A stretch of DNA of 18,324 nt from JAHEJX01 sp041605955 (GTDB lineage Bacteria > Actinomycetota > Acidimicrobiia > Spongiisociales > UBA5794). Below are positions 1 through 8,269 of this stretch, in pieces; positions within the stretch are counted from its first letter, which is position 1; every line of letters begins with the position of its first letter. The DNA lies in NCBI GenBank assembly GCA_041605955.1, contig JBFIXI010000077.1, positions 1-18,324 on the forward strand, written 5' to 3'. Under the pieces are notes generated by a model. It had not been told where the DNA came from and did not search any database. It saw only the letters and a list, made by a program, of their open reading frames with translations. Position numbers and translations under genes: made by a program.

Positions 1-3000
1 GGGCCGGTCGAGGTCTGGCCAGCCGGGATGAATGCCGTCGGCTGGATTGTCGCCAGCGGATCGTCGAGGGACAGGTTCAGCGTCACGCCGCCAGTCGGCG
101 CAGGCGCCGACAGCTGGGCCGACACCTGCAGTGTCCACAGCTCGGGCAAGTCGAGCTCATCCGGGGTCAGAGTCACCGTGAGCGCAACTGTCACATCCCG
201 CGTGTCCGGTCCGTAGTTGAGCGCCGTCGCCTTGATCTGGGTCGTGCCGAAGTCGACGCCGGTGATCTGTGGGTTCGCCGCAGGCACAAACGCTCCTTCC
301 GGAACGAAGGCGGTCGGTTCGGTGATGGCTATCGAAGGATCAAGGCTTTCGAACTGAATCGTCACGCCACCGGGGGGTGCCGGCTTGGTGATGCTGACCG
401 GCAAGTCAGCGGTCTCGTCGGGAGCAAGTACCGGAATATCGTCGATCGAGATCAGGGCATCGGTCACCCCGAGCTCGACCGTCGCCGTCACTGTCGCCGG
501 CGACGTGCCCGTGATGGTCGTCGTGCCGACAGCAACACCGGTAACGACGAAGCTGCCCTCTGTAGCACCCGCTGCAATGGGCACCGCCGTCGGATCGACG
601 GTGGCGATGCCGGTGTCGAGCGATAGCGTCACCGTGATCCCACCCGGAGGTGCCGGATTGTCCAGCGTGATCGTGCCGTTGGTGGAACGACCAACGCCGA
701 TGAGGGCGTCCTCGAGCGAGATCGTCATCCCGATCGCCTCGGCCGTTACGGTCACCGTGTCGGTTGCGCTGCCGCCGTTCCCGTCGTCCACCGTCAACTC
801 GATCGTGTAGTCGCCGGGCAGATCGGGCACGAACGTCGGTGTGACGGTGGCAGCACCGGCCAAGGCCGCGGTCGAACCGGCGGGCTGCGCAATCAATTGC
901 CATCCATAGCTGAGGGTGTCGCCCTCCACGGGGTCGGTCGAGGCGCTGCCATCGAGGGTGACCAGGTCACCGACCGTCACGGGTTGATCTGGGCCCGCTT
1001 CAGCGACCGGGGGATCGTTGACCGAGTTCACGGTGATCGTCACCGTGGCCAGGTTGGAATCGATGGCGCCGTCGTTGGCGCGATAGGTGAACGAATCCGA
1101 TCCGAAGAAGTTCGTATCGGGCACGTAGTCGAACGACCCGTCCGCCAGCAGCGTCAACGTGCCGTTGGACACGTCGTCCACCAGCGCTGCCGTCAATGAG
1201 TCGCCGTCGGGGTCTGAATCGTTCCCGAGTACGCCGGGAGCCGACACATTGAGCGCCGAGTCTTCATCCGTGGTGTAGCCGTCCGGATCCGCCACCGGCG
1301 GCTGGTTGGACACCTCGGTGATCGTCGCCGTGGTCGACGCGGTATCGGTAGCTCCGGCATCATCGGTCACCGTCAACGTCACGGTGAACGCACCCGGCGA
1401 GCCGTAGGCATGGACCGGGGTCTCCCCCGTCCCCATGGCTACGTCACCGAAGTCCCATTCCCAGGACACGATGCTGCCATCGAGATCGAACGACCCGCTG
1501 CCATCAAACGTGACCGTCTCCCCCACCAGCGCCGCATACGGACCATCCGGATCCGCCACCGGCGGATCATTCACCGAGTTCACGGAGATCGTCACCGTGG
1601 CGGGGTTGGAATCGGCCGTGCCGTCGTTTGCTACATAGGTGAACGAGTCCGACCCGAAGAAGTTGAGGTTCGGTGTGTAGCCGAAGGAGCCGTCCGGGTT
1701 GAGCAGCAGCGTCCCGTGGGCAACGTCGGTGTCTAGCACTGCGTTCAGCGCGTCCCCGTCGCTATCGGTGTCGTTGCCCAACACACCGGGGGCGACAACG
1801 GTCAGCGTGGTGTCTTCGTCTGTCTCGTATCCGTCGTCAACCGCCACCGGCAGGTCATTGACCGCGGCAAGAGTGATGGTCACGGTGGCAATGTTCGAGA
1901 GGTCGCTGCCGTCGTCAGCCACATACGTGAACGAGTCAATGCCGTTGAAATCCGGATCCGGCGTATAGACGAAGGAACCGTCGGCGGTCAGGGTCAACGC
2001 CCCATGGGACACGTCGGTGTCGAGCACAGCGCTCAACTGATCCATATCGGGGTCGGTGTCGTTGCCCAACACCCCCGGAGGAGCCGCTGTCAACGTCGTG
2101 TCCTCATTCGTCTCATAGGCGTCATCGACGGCGAGCGGAGCGGTGTTCGGGGGCTCGCTGATCTCGGCGGTAGTCGACGCAGTGCCGGTAAGACCGCCGT
2201 CGTCGGTCACCGTCAACGTCACCGTGTAGGTGCCTGCCGCGACATACCTGTGAACCGGGGAAGCACCGCTGCCGGTGGTGTCGTCACCAAACTCCCAGTG
2301 GTAAGACACGATCGTGCCGTCCACATCGAGCGAGTCCGAACCGTCGAAGGCCACCAACTCCCCTGCCGTCCCTGCATAGGGCCCATTGGGATCCGCCACC
2401 GGCGCATCGTTCACCGAATTCACAGTGATCGTTACCGTGGCGGCGTCACACAATGAAGGCGGCCCCGGGTCACACGCCCGGTAGGAGAACGAATCGACAC
2501 CGTTGAAATCCTCATCGGGCGTGTACGTGAACGCACCGTCGGGGTTCCAAGTCAGGATGCCGTAAGAGGAAGCCGTCACCACCTCGGCGATCAAGGAATC
2601 GCCATCCACATCCGTGTCATTTCCGAGCACCCCCTGCGCTGCAACCTCCAGCACCGTGTCCTCGTCTGTGAGATAGTCGTCATCCACAGCAACCGGCGCA
2701 TCGTTTACCGGGTGCACCGTGATGGTCACGGTTGCGGTGTCACACAGCGGCGGGGTTCCGGTGTCACATGCCTCATATGCAAACGAATCGACGCCGTTGA
2801 AATCTTGATTAGGCACATAGCCGAACGATCCGTCGGCGGCCAGCGTCAACGCGCCATGCATCACGTCCGTCACGAGGGCGGCGGTCAGCGCATCCCCGTC
2901 CGGGTCGGCGTCGTTGGCGAGCACGCCCGGCGCGGCAACGTCGAGCGCCACATCCTCATCCGATTCGTAGGCATCGTCGGCCGCCATCGGCGAGTAGTTG

Positions 3001-3848
3001 CCGCAGGTGGGATCGCCGACCAGGGAGTGTCCGGAGCCCTTGATGGCGACTTCGTGGGCCATAATCCCGCAGCGCACGCTGTGGTTGGCGCCAGTGAGCA
3101 TGGCACCGCCCTGCGGCGCATATACGAATCCGTCAAATGACGAGCCCTCGCCGGCGATCAGGATCGCCTCGTCGATATCCGCGTTGGCGAACAGCAGTAG
3201 TTCGTCAGTGAACGCCGGGCCCAGCGTGATGCGGGCCGCGGTCACCTGAATGCTGCCCTCGGAGACAAGCGTAAAGGCCCCCGTGATGTCGGCCGCGCTG
3301 ATGACGACGTCGCACGGCGCGTAGTGCAGGCCGGTGAGGATCTCAGTCGCGTGGCCATGCCGCTCCCAGGTTCCGTTGAGCTCACACTCGGCGGTCCCAT
3401 CGTGGTAATCGTCCCCCGCCGCCACTGCCACCGCACCACCAGGGCGGAAGTCGGCGATGTCGAACACCACTGGATACCCGGCAGGGTCAACCTGCGATGG
3501 TTCAGGGTCGATGATGTTGTCGTGACCAGCCAGCGTCAGCCGCTGCACGTACTCGGCGCCGCCGAGCAGTGCATTGTTCGAACCGCTGATTCGGAGGTCC
3601 CTATTCGAGTGGACCAGCCCATCGGCAGTTGAGGAGCTGGCCGACCACACTACGCCGCCTCGACCCTCGGCCAGGTTGGCCCAGACAGCGACCCCCGTTG
3701 TTTCATCCGGCGTCGCTCCTGCAGGAGCGGACAAAGAAGCGGGCTGCGTCGGCAGCCCAAGAAATACCAATGTCAACAGTGTTACCAATAACACAGCGCG
3801 CCCGTACAGGACGCGCCAAAACCAGGACCCTCTCCCCATCGAACCCAT
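1..3848 (-). CDS. Giant secreted multidomain protein: signal peptide, beta-rich head, cadherin-like/tandem-95 and PKD repeats (3' end beyond window)
   Basis: One open frame runs without a stop from ATG 3848 to the left edge (1282 codons seen). The start is supported by GGAGG five bases upstream; a second in-frame ATG at 3839 is too far from it. Residues 1-45 are a signal peptide (basic WRVLYGRA, then hydrophobic VLLVTLLTLVFLGL). Residues about 50-285 form a beta-rich domain with SGSNN-, GHDN- and GSGHS-like turns and a few Cys, possibly beta-helical; I do not recognise the family. Then come five tandem-95/cadherin-like domains (DEDT..L, GVLGNDTDxDGD, DGSFxYxP, DSFxY, ATVTITVxxVND) at about 288-380, 384-479, 570-665, 665-760 and 850-945, and three PKD-like domains (WEFGDD, YTVTLTVTDD) at about 480-566, 760-850 and 945-1035. 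At least three Ig-like repeats with APPGGVT follow. Acidic DxDGD turns suggest calcium binding. The likely role is an exported adhesin or surface/matrix protein; no enzymatic domain or cell-wall anchor is visible in the window. Confidence 0.9.
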   Translation of the reverse strand, partial: MGSMGRGSWFWRVLYGRAVLLVTLLTLVFLGLPTQPASLSAPAGATPDETTGVAVWANLAEGRGGVVWSASSSTADGLVHSNRDLRISGSNNALLGGAEYVQRLTLAGHDNIIDPEPSQVDPAGYPVVFDIADFRPGGAVAVAAGDDYHDGTAECELNGTWERHGHATEILTGLHYAPCDVVISAADITGAFTLVSEGSIQVTAARITLGPAFTDELLLFANADIDEAILIAGEGSSFDGFVYAPQGGAMLTGANHSVRCGIMAHEVAIKGSGHSLVGDPTCGNYSPMAADDAYESDEDVALDVAAPGVLANDADPDGDALTAALVTDVMHGALTLAADGSFGYVPNQDFNGVDSFAYEACDTGTPPLCDTATVTITVHPVNDAPVAVDDDYLTDEDTVLEVAAQGVLGNDTDVDGDSLIAEVVTASSYGILTWNPDGAFTYTPDEDFNGVDSFSYRACDPGPPSLCDAATVTITVNSVNDAPVADPNGPYAGTAGELVAFDGSDSLDVDGTIVSYHWEFGDDTTGSGASPVHRYVAAGTYTVTLTVTDDGGLTGTASTTAEISEPPNTAPLAVDDAYETNEDTTLTAAPPGVLGNDTDPDMDQLSAVLDTDVSHGALTLTADGSFVYTPDPDFNGIDSFTYVADDGSDLSNIATVTITLAAVNDLPVAVDDGYETDEDTTLTVVAPGVLGNDTDSDGDALNAVLDTDVAHGTLLLNPDGSFGYTPNLNFFGSDSFTYVANDGTADSNPATVTISVNSVNDPPVADPDGPYAALVGETVTFDGSGSFDLDGSIVSWEWDFGDVAMGTGETPVHAYGSPGAFTVTLTVTDDAGATDTASTTATITEVSNQPPVADPDGYTTDEDSALNVSAPGVLGNDSDPDGDSLTAALVDDVSNGTLTLLADGSFDYVPDTNFFGSDSFTYRANDGAIDSNLATVTITVNSVNDPPVAEAGPDQPVTVGDLVTLDGSASTDPVEGDTLSYGWQLIAQPAGSTAALAGAATVTPTFVPDLPGDYTIELTVDDGNGGSATDTVTVTAEAIGMTISLEDALIGVGRSTNGTITLDNPAPPGGITVTLSLDTGIATVDPTAVPIAAGATEGSFVVTGVAVGTTTITGTSPATVTATVELGVTDALISIDDIPVLAPDETADLPVSITKPAPPGGVTIQFESLDPSIAITEPTAFVPEGAFVPAANPQITGVDFGTTQIKATALNYGPDTRDVTVALTVTLTPDELDLPELWTLQVSAQLSAPAPTGGVTLNLSLDDPLATIQPTAFIPAGQTSTG
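747..2990 (-). repeat. Coding repeat array: Cad-Cad-PKD / Cad-Cad-PKD / Cad-PKD
   Basis: Within the giant protein gene, the domain junction encoding VND plus its flanks recurs at about 2700, 2405, 1857, 1568 and 1015. The steps are about 295, 548, 289 and 553 nt. A single cadherin-like unit is therefore about 290 nt, and a cadherin plus PKD pair about 550 nt. Domain order on the coding strand is Cad, Cad, PKD, Cad, Cad, PKD, Cad, PKD, which implies a three-domain module of about 837 nt that was duplicated and then partly lost. DNA similarity is still visible: ACCGAGTTCACGG recurs at about 1021 and 1574, with a near match at 2411. Confidence 0.8.
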
Positions 3849-3993
3849 GACGACCTCCGCGTAAACACGCGCCATCCGCATTGTCCCAACGCTCTCCGGA
3901 AGCCGCATAGAGTCAACAAGCTCCAAGCATGTCGGCAATAGGCACTGACCCGGTGTGGTCTGCGCTTCCGCCGACCAGGTTGTCCCAGCGGCC

Positions 3994-4006
3994 TAGCCTG
4001 GGGGCC
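3994..4006 (+). promoter_or_regulatory. Candidate leaderless promoter: TANNNT -10 seven bases before ATG
   Basis: TAGCCT at 3994-3999 is followed by seven bases and then the ATG at 4007. Transcription starting about 7 nt after the hexamer would begin at the start codon. No good -35 is visible at 16-18 bp. The bases directly before ATG (GGGGGCC) could also be read as a weak, badly spaced ribosome site. The same layout occurs at 8257-8269 and 16383-16395. Confidence 0.5.
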
Positions 4007-4435
4007 ATGGTCGTCGACCTGGCCGGGCAGGTTGCCCGAGAGATAACCGATCTCCATGTCGAGTTCGAGCGCTGGTTTCGGGGGGAGGCTCCCGATCTGG
4101 CCCGCGTCGAGGCGGCGCTGGCAGACGACTTCACCTTCGTATCCCCTCGCGGCGGGGTGGTGGGACGCGCCGAGCTCCTCCAGGGGCTACGCAAGGGTCG
4201 GGGCACCCGCCAGATTCGCATCCATGTCCGCAATCCGACCGTGCGATGGCACGACGGCGATGCGGTCCTGGCTACCTATGAGGAATGGCACGACGACGCC
4301 GACTACACCACGGGCCGCTTGACGACCGCATTGTTCACGCTCGACCCGGCCGCTCCGGGAGGCTTGCGATGGCGCCACGTCCACGAAACGTGGATCACCC
4401 CCCCAGCCGGTTGGGTCGTTCCGCCGCCCCGGTAG
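4007..4435 (+). CDS. DUF4440 / SnoaL-like (NTF2-fold) small protein
   Basis: This gene encodes 142 residues from ATG 4007. An in-frame ATG at 3929 would add 26 residues (MSAIGTDPVW...) that do not look like the family and would place the start upstream of the -10 element, so I prefer 4007. The pattern fits the NTF2-like fold: an N-terminal amphipathic helix (AREITDLHVEFERWF), the family-typical ALADDFTFVSPRGGVVGRAE near residues 37-56, then beta strands (VRWHDGDAVLATYEEWHDD, RLTTALFTL) and a closing RWRHVHETWI. Such proteins act as small-molecule binders or enzymes of varied function; no catalytic assignment is possible. It stands alone, divergent from the giant surface protein gene and convergent with the multicopper oxidase remnant. 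Confidence 0.8.
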   Translation: MVVDLAGQVAREITDLHVEFERWFRGEAPDLARVEAALADDFTFVSPRGGVVGRAELLQGLRKGRGTRQIRIHVRNPTVRWHDGDAVLATYEEWHDDADYTTGRLTTALFTLDPAAPGGLRWRHVHETWITPPAGWVVPPPR

Positions 4436-4548
4436 ACACCACCTCGGTCACGGCACCTCAGGGCCGCTTCCCAACACCGGCCGCCACTCCCCCAGCAGCG
4501 ACCAGCGTCGTCGGCGCAATCGCCGGTGACTGCCGAGTTCGCCGGCCC

Positions 4549-5031
4549 TCACGCACCCGGTCCGACGTAGAGGACGCGCATCATCTCGTGATCCTCGTGA
4601 GACAGGATGTGGCAGTGGCATGCGTAGCGCCCGGGCTTGTCGAATGTCGCCTTGATCCGCGTGATCTGGCTCGGCAGGGCGGTTACCACGTCCTTGGGTG
4701 CGTTCTCGACGTATTCCGCAGGCTGTGGCACGGCGGCTCCGTAGGTCAGGTTCACCAGCCGATAGCCCTCGCCGAGGAGCCCGTTGTGCTGCACGACGGG
4801 CTGAGTGACCAGATAGGTGCCGTCGCCGGCCGGCGTGGCGTGCAGGTCGTTCGGGATCTCCCGCTCGTCCTCCGTGGTGTGCGAGTCCCACGCGATCTCC
4901 TGGCGGCCCAGGATCTCTCCGGGGCAGGGTGCACAATCTCGGGTGGCCCGACTAGGGGCCAAATGCCCGCTTTGTAGTCGGACGGCTGGGCCTGCAATCC
5001 GCGCCCCGCCCCACAGCGCAGGTGGCCTCAC
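4549..5031 (-). pseudogene. Orphan C-terminal fragment of a multicopper oxidase (CotA/laccase type)
   Basis: The 160-residue frame ends with an unmistakable multicopper oxidase C-terminus: KDVVTALPSQITRIKATF, then GRYACHCHILSHEDHEMMR at residues 134-152. It carries the HCH, the following His and the axial Met that serve the type 1, 2 and 3 coppers. Full enzymes are about 450-600 residues with three cupredoxin domains and further HxH motifs; none of these, including the expected HPxHxH, is present. The upstream limit is the intact dapF stop at 5066, so the missing part is absent rather than frameshifted. Residues 1-40 (CAPCPGEIL and before) look like non-family sequence, and no clear ribosome site was found. 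It could not form the trinuclear copper site alone. An uncharacterised one-domain protein is possible but less likely. Confidence 0.75.
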
Positions 5032-5065
5032 CCGGGAATGCCGCGAGGGTCCACCCGGCTCGAGA

Positions 5066-5824
5066 TCAGCCGATGGACCCGGTGAATACCTCGTGCGCCG
5101 GGCCGGTCACCCATGCCTCGCCGTCGACGAGCTCGACCGTCAGCGACCCGCCCGGTAGCAGCACCTCGATAGGTGACTGAGCGCCCTCGAACAATGCGGC
5201 CGCAAACGCGGCCGCCGTGGCCCCCGTTCCCGAGGCCATGGTCTCGCCGACACCGCGTTCCCAGACTCGCATACGGATCCGGTTGCCGCTCTCTACCTTG
5301 ACGAACTCGACGTTGACGCCGTCCGGGAAGGCCGGATCCCTCTCGATGCGCGGGCCCAGATCCGTGACCGGCGCCAGGAACGGATCGTCGACGAACAGCA
5401 CGACATGAGGATTGCCGACGCTGACCGGTCGAACCGTCACCCCGGCGACGTCCAGGGAGTCGACGTCGCCGCGCTTGGGATACCCCATGAGGGCGCGTAC
5501 TCGCCCGTCTTCGAGAACCTCAGCGCCCAGCGGGCCAACGTCGGTCTCGATCTCGAGGTGCCCCGGCTGCACCCAACCGCGATCGACCGCCAGCTTGGCG
5601 ATGCACCGCAGGCCGTTGCCGCACATCTCGGCGCGGCCGCCGTCGGCGTTCCAGTAGACCATCTCCACTCGCTGGTCTTCCAGGGGGGTTGCCAACAGGA
5701 CCCCGTCGGCTCCGACCCCAAATCGTCGATCGCACCACGCCTGCACGTCGGCCGGAGTGATCTGCGCCGGCCCCTCCACGACGATGAAGTCGTTGCCCAG
5801 CCCCTCCATCTTCACGAAGTCCAC
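5066..5824 (-). CDS. dapF: Diaminopimelate epimerase with second catalytic Cys replaced by Ser
   Basis: DapF interconverts LL- and meso-diaminopimelate in the cytoplasm, feeding lysine and peptidoglycan synthesis. The 252 residues are family length. Visible motifs are KMEGLGNDFIV (5-15), RRFGVGADGV (33-42), NADGGRAEMCGNGLRC (59-74, catalytic Cys68), VSVGNPHVVLFV (135-145) and ERGVGETMASGTGATA (189-204). In well-studied enzymes the last motif is ACGTG with the second catalytic Cys; here it is Ser198, codon TCG. The start is GTG 5824, with AGGAG five bases upstream lying inside the end of miaA; the two genes overlap by 13 bp and are probably translationally coupled. It is the third gene of miaB-miaA-dapF. 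Whether the Ser form epimerises DAP normally is open. Confidence 0.95.
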   Translation of the reverse strand: MDFVKMEGLGNDFIVVEGPAQITPADVQAWCDRRFGVGADGVLLATPLEDQRVEMVYWNADGGRAEMCGNGLRCIAKLAVDRGWVQPGHLEIETDVGPLGAEVLEDGRVRALMGYPKRGDVDSLDVAGVTVRPVSVGNPHVVLFVDDPFLAPVTDLGPRIERDPAFPDGVNVEFVKVESGNRIRMRVWERGVGETMASGTGATAAAFAAALFEGAQSPIEVLLPGGSLTVELVDGEAWVTGPAHEVFTGSIG

Positions 5825-6741
5825 GCCATCTCCTCTAGAGCCACGGTGATCGCCGCCAAGCCGTGCTCGAGCACGGTGTCGTCACCATCGTGCCACGGAA
5901 TCCAGGTGATCCGAGGATCTCGCCGAAAGAAGGTGCGCTGCCGCTTGGCCAGACCCATCGTGGCGCTGATCGCGGCCCGCCTCCCCTCCTCCAGAGATGC
6001 CCGCCCGCGCACCACCGGCAGCAGCTGCTTGTACCCGACACCCTGGGCCGCAGTCACGCCGAGGCGATTCTGCATCCGCTCCACCTCCTCGACCAAGCCG
6101 GCGTGCAACATCGAGTCGAACCGGGCCGTCACCCGCTCCTCCAGCCGGTCGCCCGGGTCCAACCCGAATGCTCGCAGCGGAAACCGGGGCTCGTAGTTGC
6201 GCACCGCAGCGGCGTTCGTAGAGCTAGCTCGGGCGGAAGGCGTGGCCCCGGTGATGCGATGGATCTCCAATGCCCGAGCAACCCGACGCGGGTTGGCGAG
6301 GTCGACGAGCCGTGCCGCGTCTGGATCGGCGGCGAGCAACGCGACTACGGCGTCTTCCGGCTCGAGCGCCTCGATCTCGGCCCGCACCGTCGCGTCCGTC
6401 GGGGGGAATTCGAGGGGATCCACGAGGGCGCGGAAGTGAAGTCCGGATCCGCCTACCACGAGGGGCACCGCTCTCCTCGCTTCGATGTCTTCGATCGCCG
6501 CTACGCCCATGCGCTGGTGCTCGGCGACGGAGAACGTCACCGCGGGGTCGACGACGTCGATCAGATGATGCGGCACCTCTTTGCGGTCGGTTCGGCTCGG
6601 CTTGGCGGTGCCGATGTCGAGCCCGCGATACACCTGCATCGAGTCGACCGAGATGATCTCACCCCCGAACCGGCGGGCGACCTGCATGGCCAGCCGGCTC
6701 TTGGCGGCCGCCGTCGGTCCGACGATGGCGACTACACCCAT
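5812..6741 (-). CDS. miaA: tRNA dimethylallyltransferase (MiaA)
   Basis: MiaA transfers a dimethylallyl group from DMAPP to N6 of A37 in tRNAs reading UNN codons; MiaB then methylthiolates the product. The 309 residues are normal length. Motifs: P-loop GPTAAAKS (8-15), DSMQVYRG (33-40, the region of the catalytic Asp), GTAKP (44-48), HHLIDVVDP (58-66), VVGGSGLHFRAL (95-106), NPRRVARALEI and AAQGVGYKQLLP. The P-loop normally reads GPTAxGKS/T; Ala13 replaces the last Gly. ATG 6741 lies six bases after the miaB stop, so the gene is probably translated by coupling; no strong Shine-Dalgarno is seen. The 3' end overlaps dapF. Confidence 0.95.
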   Translation of the reverse strand: MGVVAIVGPTAAAKSRLAMQVARRFGGEIISVDSMQVYRGLDIGTAKPSRTDRKEVPHHLIDVVDPAVTFSVAEHQRMGVAAIEDIEARRAVPLVVGGSGLHFRALVDPLEFPPTDATVRAEIEALEPEDAVVALLAADPDAARLVDLANPRRVARALEIHRITGATPSARASSTNAAAVRNYEPRFPLRAFGLDPGDRLEERVTARFDSMLHAGLVEEVERMQNRLGVTAAQGVGYKQLLPVVRGRASLEEGRRAAISATMGLAKRQRTFFRRDPRITWIPWHDGDDTVLEHGLAAITVALEEMAWTS

Positions 6742-6747
6742 GCGGTA

Positions 6748-8133
6748 TCAGACGGGGGCGCCGAAGAGGTGGTGGGGCGCGGCCCGCGTTATCTCCACCT
6801 CCAGAAACGCGCCCGGCGGGAACTCGCCGTCGATGTGGACCGGGCGGTTCCCCCGGGTGCGCGCCGTGACCACCTGGGGATTCTTCTTCGACGGCCCTTC
6901 CACCAGCACCTCCTCGACCCGGCCCACCTGTTGCCGGTTCTTCTCGAACGTGATCTGGTTCTGCAATGCAACCAACCGGTCGAACCGCTCCTGGATCACG
7001 TTGCGCGGAATTTGGCCGTCCATGGTGGCGGCCGGCGTTCCGGGACGTGGGGAGAACTGGAACGTGAAGGCGTTATCGAACCGGGCGGCGGCGACCACTT
7101 CCAAGGTATCGAGGAAATCCCGCTCGGTCTCGCCGGGGAAGCCGACGATGATGTCGGTGGACACGGCGAGGTACGGAATTATGCGACGGGCCATCGCCAG
7201 CTTGGCCAGGAAGCGCTCGCCGTTGTAACCGCGGTGCATTGCGGCCAGGACGGAGGCGCTGCCGCTCTGCAGCGGGAAGTGCAGTTGCTCACACACCGCT
7301 TCCGTCTCGGCCATAGCGATCATCACGTCTTCCCTGATGTCTTTGGGGTGCGGGCTGGTGAACCGGAGGCGCCGAATCCCGGGTACGTCGCCAACCCGGC
7401 GCAGCAGGTCGGCAAACACCGGGCTGCGGCCATTGAGGTCGAGGTCGCGCCCGTACGAGTTGACGTTCTGTCCCAGCAGGGTGACTTCGACCACCCCGTC
7501 GGCGGCCAGCTGGCGCACCTCGTTGATGATGTCTCCGGGGCGGCGGCTGATCTCGCGGCCCCGCACCAGCGGGACGATGCAGAAGGTGCAGGAGTTGTTG
7601 CAGCCGATGGTGATGGTGACCCAGGCAGAGTGGGCGGACTGGCGATTGGCCGGCAGCATCGACGGCATGTCCTCGACCGAGTTGGTCTCGTCCCAGACTT
7701 CGGCCACCGGGCCCCACTCGTCGGCGTGGTCGAGCAAGTCGAGGACTCGGTGCGTGTTGTGCGTACCGAACACCACATCCACCCAACCGGCCCTCTCCAA
7801 GATCAACTCTCGATCGCGCTGCGCCATACAGCCGCCGACGAGTATTTGCATTCCTGGACGGGCTTCCTTGATGCGCTTGAGCGCGCCCAGATAGCCGTAC
7901 AGCTTGTTGTCTGCGTTCTCGCGAATGGTGCACGTGTTGAGGACGACGATGTCGGCTTCCTCGGCGATGTCGGCCGGGATCATGCCGTCCGATTCGAGCA
8001 GCCCGCTGATCCGCTCCGAGTCGTGCTCGTTCATCTGGCAGCCGTAGGTGCGGACGAAATACGACTTACCGACGCGCCCGGCCACCCGCGTAGGCTTGCG
8101 GGTCGGCATGCTGAGCAGCACAGATTCGGTCAT
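6748..8133 (-). CDS. miaB: tRNA-2-methylthio-N6-dimethylallyladenosine synthase (MiaB)
   Basis: MiaB is a radical-SAM methylthiotransferase that converts i6A37 to ms2i6A37 in tRNA, acting on the product of the adjacent miaA. From ATG 8133 it has 461 residues. The N-terminal UPF0004 domain shows three cluster cysteines: YGCQMNEHDSE (Cys32), NTCTIRE (Cys68) and GGCMAQR (Cys102). The radical-SAM CxxxCxxC is GCNNSCTFC (Cys178, 182, 185). A TRAM-like C-terminus follows (VEEVLVEGPSKKNPQ, ARTRGNRPVHI). The frame stays open to 8445, but that extension overlaps the divergent flavoprotein gene and is not family-like. ATG 8109 is an alternative start. A TACCCT hexamer ends nine bases before ATG 8133 and no Shine-Dalgarno is seen, so a very short or absent leader is possible. 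First gene of the operon. Confidence 0.95.
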   Translation of the reverse strand: MTESVLLSMPTRKPTRVAGRVGKSYFVRTYGCQMNEHDSERISGLLESDGMIPADIAEEADIVVLNTCTIRENADNKLYGYLGALKRIKEARPGMQILVGGCMAQRDRELILERAGWVDVVFGTHNTHRVLDLLDHADEWGPVAEVWDETNSVEDMPSMLPANRQSAHSAWVTITIGCNNSCTFCIVPLVRGREISRRPGDIINEVRQLAADGVVEVTLLGQNVNSYGRDLDLNGRSPVFADLLRRVGDVPGIRRLRFTSPHPKDIREDVMIAMAETEAVCEQLHFPLQSGSASVLAAMHRGYNGERFLAKLAMARRIIPYLAVSTDIIVGFPGETERDFLDTLEVVAAARFDNAFTFQFSPRPGTPAATMDGQIPRNVIQERFDRLVALQNQITFEKNRQQVGRVEEVLVEGPSKKNPQVVTARTRGNRPVHIDGEFPPGAFLEVEITRAAPHHLFGAPV

Positions 8134-8256
8134 CGGAGAGGAAGGGTACTCGGCATCGGCGTCTCCAATGAACGGCCTTCCACCGGCAATGGCCGCCGGA
8201 GCCTTGCATGAGAGCGGAGGACGAATCTGGCCGTAGACGACCCGACCAAACGGGTA

Positions 8257-8269
8257 TACGTTGCGCGTC
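8257..8269 (+). promoter_or_regulatory. Candidate leaderless promoter: TANNNT -10 seven bases before ATG
   Basis: TACGTT (8257-8262) is followed by seven bases and the ATG at 8270. No Shine-Dalgarno precedes the ATG. The in-frame TTG at 8261 would fall inside the -10 hexamer, which argues for ATG 8270 as the start. Confidence 0.5.

Noticed and set aside
1..3000. Repeats at about 290-nt spacing considered as a CRISPR or intergenic repeat array
   Set aside because: The repeats are in one long minus-strand reading frame and correspond to protein domains.
5863..8211. A 782-residue open frame on the plus strand opposite miaA and miaB
   Set aside because: It is antisense to two well-recognised genes, has no family features, and its His/Arg/Gly-rich composition is typical of reverse-strand frames in high-GC DNA.
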